Origin: Mycobacteroides franklinii
GTDB lineage: Bacteria > Actinomycetota > Actinomycetes > Mycobacteriales > Mycobacteriaceae
Reading direction: 5' to 3'
Length of the DNA: 64,000 nucleotides
Assembly (NCBI RefSeq): GCF_002013895.1
Contig: NZ_MAFQ01000003.1
Span: 124,001-188,000, forward strand
In this document: positions 20,466 to 29,724 of the stretch, in pieces
Layout of the letters: the number at the start of each line of letters is the position of its first letter
How positions within the stretch are numbered: position 1 is the first letter of the stretch
Notes under the pieces: model-generated
Database searches by the model: none
Told to the model about the DNA's origin: nothing
What the model saw: only the letters and a program-made list of their open reading frames with translations
Program-made: the position numbers and the translations under genes

Positions 20466-21317
20466 GTGGACGTGACATACGAAGGCACCAAGAGAGAACT
20501 GGCCACCGATGAGGGGACTCTGCGCTACCACGAAGCCGGCGAGGGCGAGCCGCTGATCCTGCTGCACGGCTCCGGTCCCGGTGTGACCGGTTGGCGCAAC
20601 TATCGCGGGAACCTGGCGGTCTTCGCCAAGTACTTCCACACCTACGTCCTGGAGTTCCCGGGCTTCGGCGTCAGCGACGCGGTGCAGGGACACCCGGTGT
20701 TGACCGCCGGCGCTTCGGTGATCCGCTTCATGGACGGCCTCGGCATCTCCTCCGCCGCCATCGTCGGTAACTCGATGGGGGGTGTTGTCGGGATCAACCT
20801 GGCGATCAAACACCCGGACCGCATCACCAAGCTCGTCACCATCGGCGGCGTCGGACCGAACATCTTCAGCCCGAGCCCCAGCGAGGGACTGCGCCTGCTG
20901 CAAGAGTTCACCGACAACCCCGATCGCGACAAGCTCATCCGCTGGCTCAACTCCATGGTGTGGAATCCCGCCGTCGTCACCGACGAGCTCATCGAGGAAC
21001 GATGGGAAGCCGCGATCAATCCGGACGCGCACAAGACCGCGCAGCTGATGTACGGCTCCAAAGCCTTTGCGATGCAGCAGCAGTTCCTCGCGAACGCCGA
21101 CATCGCGCCGTACTGGGCGATGATGCACAAGGTCAAGTGCCCCACGCTGCTCACCTGGGGTCGCGACGACCGGGTCAGCCCGCCGGATATGGCCATCGTG
21201 CCGATGCGACTCATCCCAAATGCCGAGCTGCACGTCTTCCCGAACAGTGGTCACTGGGTGATGATCGAGGCCAAACAGGCCTTCGAGCAGACGGTCGTCG
21301 ACTTCCTGCGACGCTAA
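20466..21317 (+). CDS. Alpha/beta hydrolase, C-C bond (HsaD/MhpC-like) type
   Basis: 283 residues. The fold signatures are the oxyanion region LLHGSGPGVTGWRNY, nucleophile elbow IVGNSMGGVVG (Ser about 101), acid residue in LTWGRDDRVSPPD and His in FPNSGHWVMIEA. This pattern and length match meta-cleavage product hydrolases such as MhpC, BphD and HsaD, which split C-C bonds in aromatic or steroid ring degradation. HsaD proper sits in the hsaACDB operon, so this is a paralogue. GTG 20466 is the only start before the conserved core. A KstR-like box just upstream supports a steroid role. It is the only plus-strand gene in this inter-operon insert. Confidence 0.85.
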   Translation: MDVTYEGTKRELATDEGTLRYHEAGEGEPLILLHGSGPGVTGWRNYRGNLAVFAKYFHTYVLEFPGFGVSDAVQGHPVLTAGASVIRFMDGLGISSAAIVGNSMGGVVGINLAIKHPDRITKLVTIGGVGPNIFSPSPSEGLRLLQEFTDNPDRDKLIRWLNSMVWNPAVVTDELIEERWEAAINPDAHKTAQLMYGSKAFAMQQQFLANADIAPYWAMMHKVKCPTLLTWGRDDRVSPPDMAIVPMRLIPNAELHVFPNSGHWVMIEAKQAFEQTVVDFLRR

Positions 21318-21321
21318 TCAT

Positions 21322-21379
21322 CGAGTGCCTACCGCACGCAGACCGATTACCGGCATCGCCTGCGTGCGGTAGGCACTCG
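21322..21379. repeat. Long perfect inverted repeat downstream of the hydrolase
   Basis: Two 20-bp arms (CGAGTGCCTACCGCACGCAG and its exact complement) flank an 18-nt spacer, starting 4 bp after the hydrolase stop. There is no T-tract. It may act as a hairpin that stabilises or ends the plus-strand message, or be a small dispersed palindromic element. Confidence 0.75.
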
Positions 21380-21409
21380 CCCCAGGACGTACATCCCCCC
21401 AAATGCAAA

Positions 21410-21440
21410 AGCGCGCCGCCCCTTTCGGGAACGGCGCGCT
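21410..21440 (-). terminator. Intrinsic terminator of the S10 operon
   Basis: The arms AGCGCGCCG and CGGCGCGCT, plus an inner CCC/GGG pairing, form a GC-rich hairpin. On the minus strand it is followed by TTTTGCATTT. It lies 35 bp after the rpsQ stop and separates the S10 operon from the downstream insert. Confidence 0.8.
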
Positions 21441-21474
21441 CTGTGCGTATTACGTGACGTGCAGGACGTCGCCT

Positions 21475-21780
21475 TTACTTGGCCTTCTCGAGAACCTCGA
21501 CCAGGCGCCACCGCTTGGTGGCCGACGTCGGGCGGGTCTCCATCAGCGAGACGCGGTCGCCGACACCGGCGTCACCGTTCTCGTCGTGGGCCTTGACCTT
21601 CGACGTGGTGCGGATGATCTTGCCGTACAGCGAGTGCCGGTTGCGGGACTCGAGCTCGACCACGATGGTCTTCTGCATCTTGTCCGAAACGACATAGCCG
21701 ATGGCGGTCTTACGACGCCCACGCGGCTGCTCGGTGGCCGGGGTGTGCTTGGGGCCTGCGGCCTTCTTGGTGTCGCTCAC
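21475..21780 (-). CDS. rpsQ: 30S ribosomal protein S17
   Basis: 101 residues. S17 is a primary 16S rRNA binder with an OB-like fold. The N-terminal 25 residues ([19 protein letters not shown]) are an actinobacterial extension. The core has [20 protein letters not shown] and [20 protein letters not shown]. It is the last gene of the S10 operon and its ATG overlaps the rpmC stop by 4 bp. Confidence 0.98.
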   Translation of the reverse strand: MSDTKKAAGPKHTPATEQPRGRRKTAIGYVVSDKMQKTIVVELESRNRHSLYGKIIRTTSKVKAHDENGDAGVGDRVSLMETRPTSATKRWRLVEVLEKAK

Positions 21781-22013
21781 TTGCTGTCCTCGCTATCGGG
21801 TCCTGCGGCCAATCCGAGCTCGCGCTCACGCATCACCGTGTAGATGCGCGCGATCTCCTGGCGCACCGCACGCAGCCGACGGTTGTTGGCGAGCTGACCG
21901 GTGGCCATCTGGAAGCGCAGGTTGAACAGCTCTTCCTTGGACTCACGCAGCTTGGTGATCAGCTCTTCCTCGGTGCTTTCCCGCAGTTCGCCAGCGGAAA
22001 TTCCCACTGCCAT
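21777..22013 (-). CDS. rpmC: 50S ribosomal protein L29
   Basis: 78 residues. L29 lies at the peptide exit tunnel next to L23. The helical hairpin is recognisable in [20 protein letters not shown] and [23 protein letters not shown]. The start ATG overlaps the rplP stop (TGATGG arrangement), and the longer open frame upstream is only rplP sequence in another frame. Confidence 0.97.
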   Translation of the reverse strand: MAVGISAGELRESTEEELITKLRESKEELFNLRFQMATGQLANNRRLRAVRQEIARIYTVMRERELGLAAGPDSEDSK

Positions 22014-22429
22014 CAGAACTGCTCCTCTCGTGTGATGATGCGCGCCTTGATCGGCAGCTTGTGGATCGCGCGCGTCAACGCCTGGCGCGCGGTCTCTTCG
22101 TTCGGGTAGCTCAACTCGAACAGCACACGACCGGGCTTGACGTTCGCAACCCACCATTCCGGCGAACCCTTACCGGAACCCATGCGGGTTTCGGCAGGCT
22201 TCTTGGTCAGCGGGCGGTCCGGGAAGATGTTGATCCAGACCTTGCCGCCACGCTTGATGTGCCGGTTGATGGCGATACGAGCGGACTCGATCTGCCGGTT
22301 CGTGATGTACGCGTGGCCCAGCGCCTGAATGCCGTAGTCACCGAAAGCGACGGTGGTACCGCCCGAGGCGGTGCCCTTCTTCTTCGGGTGATGCTGCTTG
22401 CGGTGCTTGACCTTACGGGGAATCAGCAT
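22013..22429 (-). CDS. rplP: 50S ribosomal protein L16
   Basis: 138 residues. L16 contacts the A-site tRNA elbow and organises the peptidyl transferase region. The sequence [21 protein letters not shown] begins the protein, and [24 protein letters not shown] contains the conserved L16 signature. It follows rpsC after 2 bp. Confidence 0.98.
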   Translation of the reverse strand: MLIPRKVKHRKQHHPKKKGTASGGTTVAFGDYGIQALGHAYITNRQIESARIAINRHIKRGGKVWINIFPDRPLTKKPAETRMGSGKGSPEWWVANVKPGRVLFELSYPNEETARQALTRAIHKLPIKARIITREEQF

Positions 22430-22431
22430 GT

Positions 22432-23728
<1,297 letters not shown>

Positions 23729-23729
<1 letters not shown>

Positions 23730-24010
23730 TAGCGCCGCTTGCTCTTTCGGTCGTCCTTGATATGACCCTTGAAGGTCCGCGTCGGGGCGAACTCACCCAA
23801 CTTGTGACCGACCATCGCTTCGGTGACGAAGACGGGGACATGCTTGCGCCCGTCGTGCACCGCGAAGGTGTGGCCGATGAAGTCGGGGATGATGGTCGAC
23901 CGACGCGACCAGGTCTTGATGACCTGCTTGGTGTTCTTATCGTTCTGTACGTCGACCTTCTTGAGCAGATGGTCGTCGATGAACGGGCCCTTCTTGAGGC
24001 TGCGTGGCAT
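23729..24010 (-). CDS. rpsS: 30S ribosomal protein S19
   Basis: 93 residues, full length. S19 sits in the head of the 30S subunit with S13. [19 protein letters not shown] and the C-terminal [27 protein letters not shown] are characteristic. It is 9 bp behind rplB with an AGGAGTAAGC ribosome binding site. Confidence 0.98.
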
Positions 24011-24019
24011 CGCTTACTC

Positions 24020-24856
24020 CTAGCGCTTCTTGCCGGTGCGCCGGCGACGGACGATGAGCTTGTCGCTCGCCTTGTTGGGCTTGCGGGTGCGGCCTTCCGG
24101 CTTGCCCCACGGGCTCACCGGGTGACGACCACCGGAGGTCTTACCTTCACCACCACCGTGCGGGTGGTCGACCGGGTTCATCACGACACCACGGACGGTG
24201 GGGCGCTTGCCCTTCCACCGCATACGGCCGGCTTTACCCCAGTTGATGTTGGCCTGCTCGGCGTTACCGACCTCGCCGACGGTGGCGCGGCAGCGCACGT
24301 CGACGCGACGGATCTCACCGCTGGGCATACGCAGGGAAGCGTAAGCGCCTTCCTTACCCAGCAGCTGGATACCGGAACCGGCCGAACGGGCGATCTTGGC
24401 TCCACCACCGGGACGCAGCTCGACGGCGTGCACGGTGGTACCCGTCGGGATGTTGCGCAACGGCAGGTTGTTACCCGGCTTGATGTCGGCGTTGGCGCCC
24501 GACTCCACCACATCGCCCTGCGACAGCCCGACCGGCGCGATGATGTAACGCTTCTCGCCGTCCAGGAAATGCAGCAGCGCGATGCGCGCGGTGCGGTTGG
24601 GGTCGTACTCGATATGCGCGACCTTGGCGTTGACGCCGTCCTTGTCGTGGCGACGGAAATCAATCAGCCGGTAGGCACGCTTGTGGCCGCCACCCTTGTG
24701 ACGAGTGGTGATGCGGCCGTGGGCGTTACGGCCACCAGTGCCGTGCAACGGGCGAACCAGCGACTTCTCGGGAGTCGAGCGAGTGATCTCCGAGAAATCG
24801 GCGACGCTCGAGCCGCGGCGACCGGGGGTCGTCGGCTTGTACTTGCGAATAGCCAT
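24020..24856 (-). CDS. rplB: 50S ribosomal protein L2
   Basis: 278 residues. L2 is a primary 23S rRNA-binding protein needed for subunit association and peptidyl transfer. [20 protein letters not shown] opens the protein. The C-terminal signature [20 protein letters not shown] contains the conserved functionally important His (DHPHGGG). The gene is separated from rplW by 26 bp. Confidence 0.99.
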   Translation of the reverse strand: MAIRKYKPTTPGRRGSSVADFSEITRSTPEKSLVRPLHGTGGRNAHGRITTRHKGGGHKRAYRLIDFRRHDKDGVNAKVAHIEYDPNRTARIALLHFLDGEKRYIIAPVGLSQGDVVESGANADIKPGNNLPLRNIPTGTTVHAVELRPGGGAKIARSAGSGIQLLGKEGAYASLRMPSGEIRRVDVRCRATVGEVGNAEQANINWGKAGRMRWKGKRPTVRGVVMNPVDHPHGGGEGKTSGGRHPVSPWGKPEGRTRKPNKASDKLIVRRRRTGKKR

Positions 24857-24882
24857 GTCTTCTCTAGTCCTCTACTCCCCGA

Positions 24883-25185
24883 CTACGCGGGGGCTCCAAA
24901 CAGGTCGATCGGCTTGCTGCCCGGTGCCAGGGTGACGATGGCGCGCTTGGTGCTCTTGCGCTGTCCGAAACCGGTGCGGGTGCGCTTGCGCTTGCCCTGG
25001 CGGTTGGCGGTGTTCACCGAGGAGACCTTGACGCTGAAGATCTTTTCAATGGCGATCTTGATCTGCGTCTTGTTCGAGTCCGGGTGGACGACGAAGGTGT
25101 ACACGTTGTCTTCGATCAACGAGTACGACTTCTCCGAGATCACCGGGGCCAGGATGATGTCGCGGGGGTCAGCGATGGTTGCCAT
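24883..25185 (-). CDS. rplW: 50S ribosomal protein L23
   Basis: 100 residues. L23 forms the docking site for trigger factor and SRP at the tunnel exit. [21 protein letters not shown] and the [23 protein letters not shown] loop are conserved. The ATG overlaps the rplD stop by one base. Confidence 0.98.
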   Translation of the reverse strand: MATIADPRDIILAPVISEKSYSLIEDNVYTFVVHPDSNKTQIKIAIEKIFSVKVSSVNTANRQGKRKRTRTGFGQRKSTKRAIVTLAPGSKPIDLFGAPA

Positions 25186-25835
25186 CAGGCCGACACCTCC
25201 TCTTTCTTCTTGGCGTTGATGAAGCCGTTGAGTGCCTCGACGCTGAACACCAGATCGTCGGCCTTCAACACGTCGTAGGTGTTGAGCTGGTCGTAGGCCA
25301 GCACATGCACGTTCGGCAGGTTCCGCACGCTCTTGACCGAAGCCAGATCGTCACGGCCCAGCACCACCAGCAGCTGCTTGCGGTCGGTGATCTCGGCCAG
25401 GAACGACTTGGCGCTCTTGGTCGAGGGCTCCTGACCGGCAACCAGCTCGGTGATGGCGTGGATCCGGCCGTTGCGGGCCCGGTCCGACAGCGCACCGCGC
25501 AGGGCGGCGGCGATCATCTTCTTGGGCGTCCGCTGGCTGTAGTCACGCGGCTGTGGGCCGTGGACAACGCCACCACCGGTGAACTGCGGGGCACGGGTCG
25601 AACCCTGACGGGCGCGGCCGGTTCCCTTCTGCCGGTACGGCTTCTTGCCACCACCGGACACCTCACCACGACGCTTCGTGGAGTGGGTGCCCTGACGGCC
25701 TGCGGCCAGCTGCGCGGTCACAACCTGGTGCAGCAGCGCGATGTTGGCTGGGGCGTCGAACAATTCGGCCGGCAGCTCGATGGAGCCGTCCGTCTTACCA
25801 CCCGGAGCCTTGACGTCAATTTTCAAAGTGCTCAC
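25185..25835 (-). CDS. rplD: 50S ribosomal protein L4
   Basis: 216 residues. L4 contributes a long loop to the exit tunnel and in many bacteria represses its own operon. The loop [24 protein letters not shown] (positions about 60-83), lining the macrolide-binding constriction, is intact. The core [18 protein letters not shown] follows. Its start overlaps the rplC stop by 4 bp. Confidence 0.98.
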   Translation of the reverse strand: MSTLKIDVKAPGGKTDGSIELPAELFDAPANIALLHQVVTAQLAAGRQGTHSTKRRGEVSGGGKKPYRQKGTGRARQGSTRAPQFTGGGVVHGPQPRDYSQRTPKKMIAAALRGALSDRARNGRIHAITELVAGQEPSTKSAKSFLAEITDRKQLLVVLGRDDLASVKSVRNLPNVHVLAYDQLNTYDVLKADDLVFSVEALNGFINAKKKEEVSA

Positions 25836-26485
25836 TTCTCACCTCGCTTGACAGCGGTGCGGACCACAACCAGGCCACCCTTACGACCGGGAATGGCACC
25901 CTTGATCAGCAGTACGCCGTTCTCAGCATCAACCTTGTGCACCACCAGGTTCTGCGTGGTGACGCGATCGCTACCCATACGTCCGGACATCCGCGTGCCC
26001 TTGAAGACACGACCCGGGGTGGCGCAGCCACCGATCGAGCCGGGACGACGGTGCACGGCCTGTGCACCGTGGCTGGCGCCCTGACCGCTGAAGCCGTGAC
26101 GCTTCATGGTTCCGGCGAAGCCCTTGCCCTTCGAGGTTCCGGTGACGTCGACATAGGCGCCGTCACTGAAGATCTCGGCGGTCAGCTCCTGGCCGACCTC
26201 GTACTCGGCGGCAGCGGCCTCATCGTCCAGACGCAGCTCGGCCAGGTGGCGACGGGGATTGATACCCGCAGCAGCGAACTGACCGGTGACCGGCTTGGTC
26301 ACCTTGCGGGGGCTGATCTCACCGAATGCGAGCTGGACGGCGCTGTAGCCGTCCTGCTCCTGGGTGCGGATGCGGGTCACCACATTGGGTCCGGCCTTGA
26401 CGACGGTCACCGGGACAACCCGGTTGTTGTCGTCGAACACCTGTGTCATACCCAGCTTGGTGCCCAGAATTCCTTTTCTTGCCAT
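25832..26485 (-). CDS. rplC: 50S ribosomal protein L3
   Basis: 217 residues. L3 binds the 3' end of 23S rRNA and reaches the peptidyl transferase centre. [19 protein letters not shown] begins the protein, and [34 protein letters not shown] contains the internal extension with the conserved glutamine loop. It follows rpsJ after 14 bp with an AGGAGAACC ribosome binding site. Confidence 0.98.
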   Translation of the reverse strand: MARKGILGTKLGMTQVFDDNNRVVPVTVVKAGPNVVTRIRTQEQDGYSAVQLAFGEISPRKVTKPVTGQFAAAGINPRRHLAELRLDDEAAAAEYEVGQELTAEIFSDGAYVDVTGTSKGKGFAGTMKRHGFSGQGASHGAQAVHRRPGSIGGCATPGRVFKGTRMSGRMGSDRVTTQNLVVHKVDAENGVLLIKGAIPGRKGGLVVVRTAVKRGEK

Positions 26486-26499
26486 GGTTTCTGGTTCTC

Positions 26500-26805
26500 C
26501 TACTGGATGTTCACGTCGACGCTGGCCGGCAAGTCGATGCGCATGAGCGCGTCAACCGTCTTCGGCGTCGGGTCGAGGATGTCGATGAGCCGCTTGTGGG
26601 TGCGCATCTCGAAATGCTCGCGCGAATCCTTGTACTTGTGCGGCGACCGGATAACGCAATACACGTTCTTCTCAGTCGGCAGCGGCACAGGTCCAACGAC
26701 ACTCGCGCCGGTACGGGTCACCGTCTCAACAATCTTGCGCGCCGAGGCGTCAATCGCCTCATGGTCGTAGGCCTTAAGCCTGATGCGGATCTTCTGTCCC
26801 GCCAC
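26500..26805 (-). CDS. rpsJ: 30S ribosomal protein S10
   Basis: 101 residues. S10 is a small-subunit protein that also binds NusB in antitermination. GTG 26805, with AGGTAGGAAGC just upstream, gives the standard N-terminus [19 protein letters not shown]. The conserved [31 protein letters not shown] follows. It is the first gene of the S10 operon, so the operon promoter should be in the 386-bp region up to 27191. Confidence 0.98.
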
Positions 26806-27191
26806 GCTTCCTACCTCTACTGTCACTGGTCCGGAGCACGCCGAAGCGCGCAACCCGATACCGCCGCTGTTTACCTGTCGTAGTTCACCGACCCCCGCGG
26901 TCGGGCGTGTCGCCCTCGCGCGCAGTCGTCCGCGTCGAAAATTCTCGTCGCTTGGACTGGGCCGACGCGCCCGTAAGGGCGCTAGTGGTTCGCCGTCTCC
27001 GTTCGCAGCGCGCAATGGGCAGACCCAAGGCGCTGAAACCGGTTCACGGCAACCCGAACAGTATGCCTTATCCAGCGGCTGCGGCCAAATCCCCGCGGTC
27101 GCACCCCGCTGTCGGGGACTGAAACCCGGTGACCTGCGGTTCTGGTCGCATATGGAACGGTAGTACAAGATCCCCTCAAGGAGGTTGTGAC
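26806..27191. promoter_or_regulatory. Divergent intergenic region between rpsJ and the PNPOx-like gene
   Basis: 386 bp with no convincing gene. It must hold the S10 operon promoter and leader on the minus strand and the promoter of the plus-strand flavoprotein gene. A possible plus-strand -10 (TAGTAC, about 27162) lies 30 bp before that gene. No clear -35/-10 pair is assigned for rpsJ. A long leader would allow L4-type feedback, but no specific structure was identified. Confidence 0.45.
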
Positions 27192-27860
27192 GTGCGCTGG
27201 CCGGAGGCCGACGGAGGGCGTTCATTCCTGCGGGCATTGCCGGTTCTGTCCGGCAGTGCGCCACTCTTTGAGATCGGCGATGCCCCTGCCGAGCCGCTCC
27301 CCTTGTTCACCGATTGGATCGAGCAGGCGGCGCAGGCGGGGGTGCCGGAGCCGCACGCCATGACGATCTCGACGGTCGATGCCGAGGGCCTACCACGCGC
27401 ACGTGTGTTGATCCTGAAAGCGATCGATCGGGATGGCTGGCATTTCGCGGCGAGCTCGGCGAGCCAGAAGGGCCGCGATCTGTCCGCTCATCCGGCAGCC
27501 GCGCTGACCTTCCATTGGCCGGAGGTGGTGCGACAGGTGCGGGTGGTCGGCGCCGTCGTCAACGATGGCGCGCAGGCAAGTGCCGCCGACTTCCTGGGCA
27601 GGCCCATCGGATCCCGGGCGATGGCGTTGACGCTGCGACAGAGTGAACCGCTGGTGGACCCGGCCGAGATCGACGCGGAGATCGAGAAGGCCCACCGGAA
27701 GCTGGCCGATGACCCTGAGCTGGTGCCGGAGGAATGGGTCTCCTATGCCGTGCGGCCGACGCAGATCGAGTTCTGGCAGGGCTCCCCCGACCGCAAACAC
27801 CAGCGTCTTAGTTATCAGCGAGTCGGGGATGGCTGGGAACGCACGCAGCTCTGGCCGTGA
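27192..27860 (+). CDS. Pyridoxamine 5'-phosphate oxidase family flavoprotein
   Basis: 222 residues with the split-barrel FMN fold of PNPOx. The N-terminal half carries [27 protein letters not shown]. The C-terminal half ends [24 protein letters not shown]. This is the PdxH C-terminal signature region, but with Lys-His-Gln where the classic pattern has [LIVM]-[HG]-[DN]. That makes a PhzG-like or otherwise specialised member possible. The usual role is FMN-dependent oxidation of PNP/PMP to PLP. GTG 27192 has AAGGAGG 9 bp upstream. It is divergent from the S10 operon, with a gene of similar position near rpsJ in other mycobacteria not recalled. Confidence 0.8.
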   Translation: MRWPEADGGRSFLRALPVLSGSAPLFEIGDAPAEPLPLFTDWIEQAAQAGVPEPHAMTISTVDAEGLPRARVLILKAIDRDGWHFAASSASQKGRDLSAHPAAALTFHWPEVVRQVRVVGAVVNDGAQASAADFLGRPIGSRAMALTLRQSEPLVDPAEIDAEIEKAHRKLADDPELVPEEWVSYAVRPTQIEFWQGSPDRKHQRLSYQRVGDGWERTQLWP

Positions 27861-27893
27861 TCGGCGAACGAGTTCTCGGCCAAGTTCGCCATT

Positions 27894-27915
27894 ATCTTAC
27901 TTTCAAGTAAGGTAC
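27894..27915 (+). promoter_or_regulatory. Inverted-repeat operator before the DUF4442 gene
   Basis: CTTACTT-TC-AAGTAAG is a perfect 16-bp dyad. It extends to 22 bp (arms TATCTTACTT and AAGTAAGGTA) with one mismatch, and ends 5 bp before the GTG at 27921. The size and symmetry fit a TetR-type repressor site. The regulator is not identifiable here. Confidence 0.55.
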
Positions 27916-27920
27916 GTGCG

Positions 27921-28391
27921 GTGAGCGCATCTCCGACCTACAAGATCTGGCAGCGTCTGCAGAACAAGCCCGGCGGCTCTGCCCTGTTCTCCGCCGCCAT
28001 GATGGCCCGTGTTCCCTACTTCGCCTCGGTGGTGCCGCACGTGCAGCGGATGGAACCGGGCTACTGCGAGGTGACCGCCCCCAAGTGGTACTTCGTCTAC
28101 AACCACATCAAGACCTTCCACGCGATCGCCGCATGCAACTTGGCCGAGGTCGCCATGGGCATGTTGATGGAGGCCACCACGCCGTCCACGCACCGCTGGA
28201 TTCCCAAGGCGATGAACGTCCAATACCTCGGTAAGGCCACCACCTCGCTGCGCGCGATCGCCAAGCTCGAGGGTGTCGACTTCGCCGCAATCACCGAGGG
28301 CACTGACGTCGTCGTGCCGATCAGCATCACCGATCGCGACGGCAAGGAAGTGGTGAAGGCCGAGATCACCACCTGGGTGACGCCCGCCTGA
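27921..28391 (+). CDS. DUF4442 hotdog-fold protein (thioesterase-like)
   Basis: 156 residues with the DUF4442/hotdog pattern: YKIWQRLQNKPGGSALFSAAMMARVPYF, a central VYNHIKTFHAIAACNLAEVAMGMLME helix, and a C-terminal sheet with TDVVVPISITDRDGKEVVKAEITTWV. Members resemble PaaI-like acyl-CoA thioesterases, but activity is rarely proven. His and Asn in NHIKTFHAIAACNLAE are candidate active-site residues. GTG 27921 follows a compact operator, so tight repression is likely. The downstream P450 is 67 bp away, with its own dyad in between. Confidence 0.8.
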   Translation: MSASPTYKIWQRLQNKPGGSALFSAAMMARVPYFASVVPHVQRMEPGYCEVTAPKWYFVYNHIKTFHAIAACNLAEVAMGMLMEATTPSTHRWIPKAMNVQYLGKATTSLRAIAKLEGVDFAAITEGTDVVVPISITDRDGKEVVKAEITTWVTPA

Positions 28392-28419
28392 TACACATCG
28401 ACGACCAAATTCGGCCGTT

Positions 28420-28433
28420 ATAGACAAATCTAT
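28420..28433 (+). promoter_or_regulatory. Short dyad before the P450 gene
   Basis: ATAGA-CAAA-TCTAT is a perfect 5-bp-arm inverted repeat 25 bp before the P450 ATG. The AT-rich second arm (TCTATG) could overlap a -10 box. It could be an operator or chance. Confidence 0.3.
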
Positions 28434-28458
28434 GGTGTGACACGCGCACACTCCGGCT

Positions 28459-29715
28459 ATGGCCACCGCACTGTCTGAAATCGAAGAAGCCGGCCGAGTT
28501 TTGGCCGATCCCACCGCCTACGCCGACGAGCCTCGCTTGCATGCCGCGATGACGCTGTTGCGGCGTGAACAGCCCGTGTCGAAGGTGACTACCGACAACT
28601 ATCGACCGTTCTGGGCGATCACCAAACACGACGACATCATGGATATCGAGCGCAACAACGCGCTCTGGATCAACGAGCCGCGTCCCCTGCTGATGAACCT
28701 CGAGCAGGAAGCAGAGCTGGACAAACAAGCCGCCATGGGCATCGAGCTCAAGACACTTGTGCACATCGACGACCCGAAGCACCGCGTGCTGCGCGCCATC
28801 GGCGCCGACTGGTTCCGGCCAAAGGCCATGCGGGATATGAAGATCCGCACCGACGAGCTGGCCAACAGATACGTCAACAAACTCCTGGAAGCAGGCGGGA
28901 GGTGCGATTTCGCGCAGGACGTCGCGGTGCACTTCCCGCTCTACGTCATCATGTCGCTACTCGGCATTCCCGAGTCGGACTTCGACCGGATGCTCAAGCT
29001 CACCCAGGAGCTCTTCGGCGGCGACGATACCGAGTTCCAGCGCGGCGTCACCCCCGAAGAGCAGCTACTGGCGCTGCTGGATTTCTTCGGATACTTCAGT
29101 GGCCTCACCGCATCTCGGCGCCAGAACCCCACCGAGGACTTGGCCTCCACCATCGCCAACGCCAAGGTCGACGGCGAACTGCTGAGCGATGTCGACACCG
29201 CCTCGTACTACACGATCATCGCCACCGCCGGGCATGACACCACCAGCGCCACCATCGCCGGCGGGCTCGAAGCACTACTGGAGCATCCCGACCAGCTGGC
29301 GCGGCTACGCGAGAATCCCGACCTGATGCCGTTGGCGGTCGACGAGATGATCCGCTGGGTCACACCGGTCAAGGAATTCATGCGAACAGCGACTGCCGAT
29401 ACCGAGATTCGCGGCGTGTCCATCGCCGAGGGTGAATCGGTGCTGCTGTCCTACCCCTCGGGCAACCGCGACGAGGACACCTTCGCCGATCCCTTCACCT
29501 TCGATATCGCGCGAGACCCCAATAAGCACTTGGCATTCGGCTTCGGCGTCCATTTCTGTCTGGGCGCGGCGCTGGCACGCATGGAAGTCAACAGCTTCTT
29601 CTCCGCGCTACTGCCCCGCCTGGAGTCCATCGAAATCGACGGGAACATCGAGCGGACCTCGACCATCTTCGTCGGCGGCATCAAGCACCTGCCGATCCGC
29701 TACACCCTGCGGTAG
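28459..29715 (+). CDS. Cytochrome P450
   Basis: 418 residues, a soluble class I bacterial P450. The I-helix oxygen-activation motif is AGHDTTS (about 256-262), the K-helix ExxR lies in DEMIRWVTP, and the heme-binding loop is FGFGVHFCLGAALAR with the thiolate Cys at about 367. It needs ferredoxin and a reductase; the ferredoxin-reductase-like gene at 42334 is a possible but unproven partner. The N-terminal segment YRPFWAITKHDDIMDIERNN and ALWINEPRPLL are typical of mycobacterial P450s found near lipid or steroid catabolic genes. The substrate is unknown. It is convergent with the thiolase-like gene. Confidence 0.93.
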   Translation: MATALSEIEEAGRVLADPTAYADEPRLHAAMTLLRREQPVSKVTTDNYRPFWAITKHDDIMDIERNNALWINEPRPLLMNLEQEAELDKQAAMGIELKTLVHIDDPKHRVLRAIGADWFRPKAMRDMKIRTDELANRYVNKLLEAGGRCDFAQDVAVHFPLYVIMSLLGIPESDFDRMLKLTQELFGGDDTEFQRGVTPEEQLLALLDFFGYFSGLTASRRQNPTEDLASTIANAKVDGELLSDVDTASYYTIIATAGHDTTSATIAGGLEALLEHPDQLARLRENPDLMPLAVDEMIRWVTPVKEFMRTATADTEIRGVSIAEGESVLLSYPSGNRDEDTFADPFTFDIARDPNKHLAFGFGVHFCLGAALARMEVNSFFSALLPRLESIEIDGNIERTSTIFVGGIKHLPIRYTLR

Positions 29716-29724
29716 TCGCCCGTG

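Noticed and set aside
23762..26770. Long plus-strand open frames opposite rplB-rplC
   Set aside because: Antisense shadows in GC-rich sequence; the minus-strand ribosomal proteins are unambiguous.
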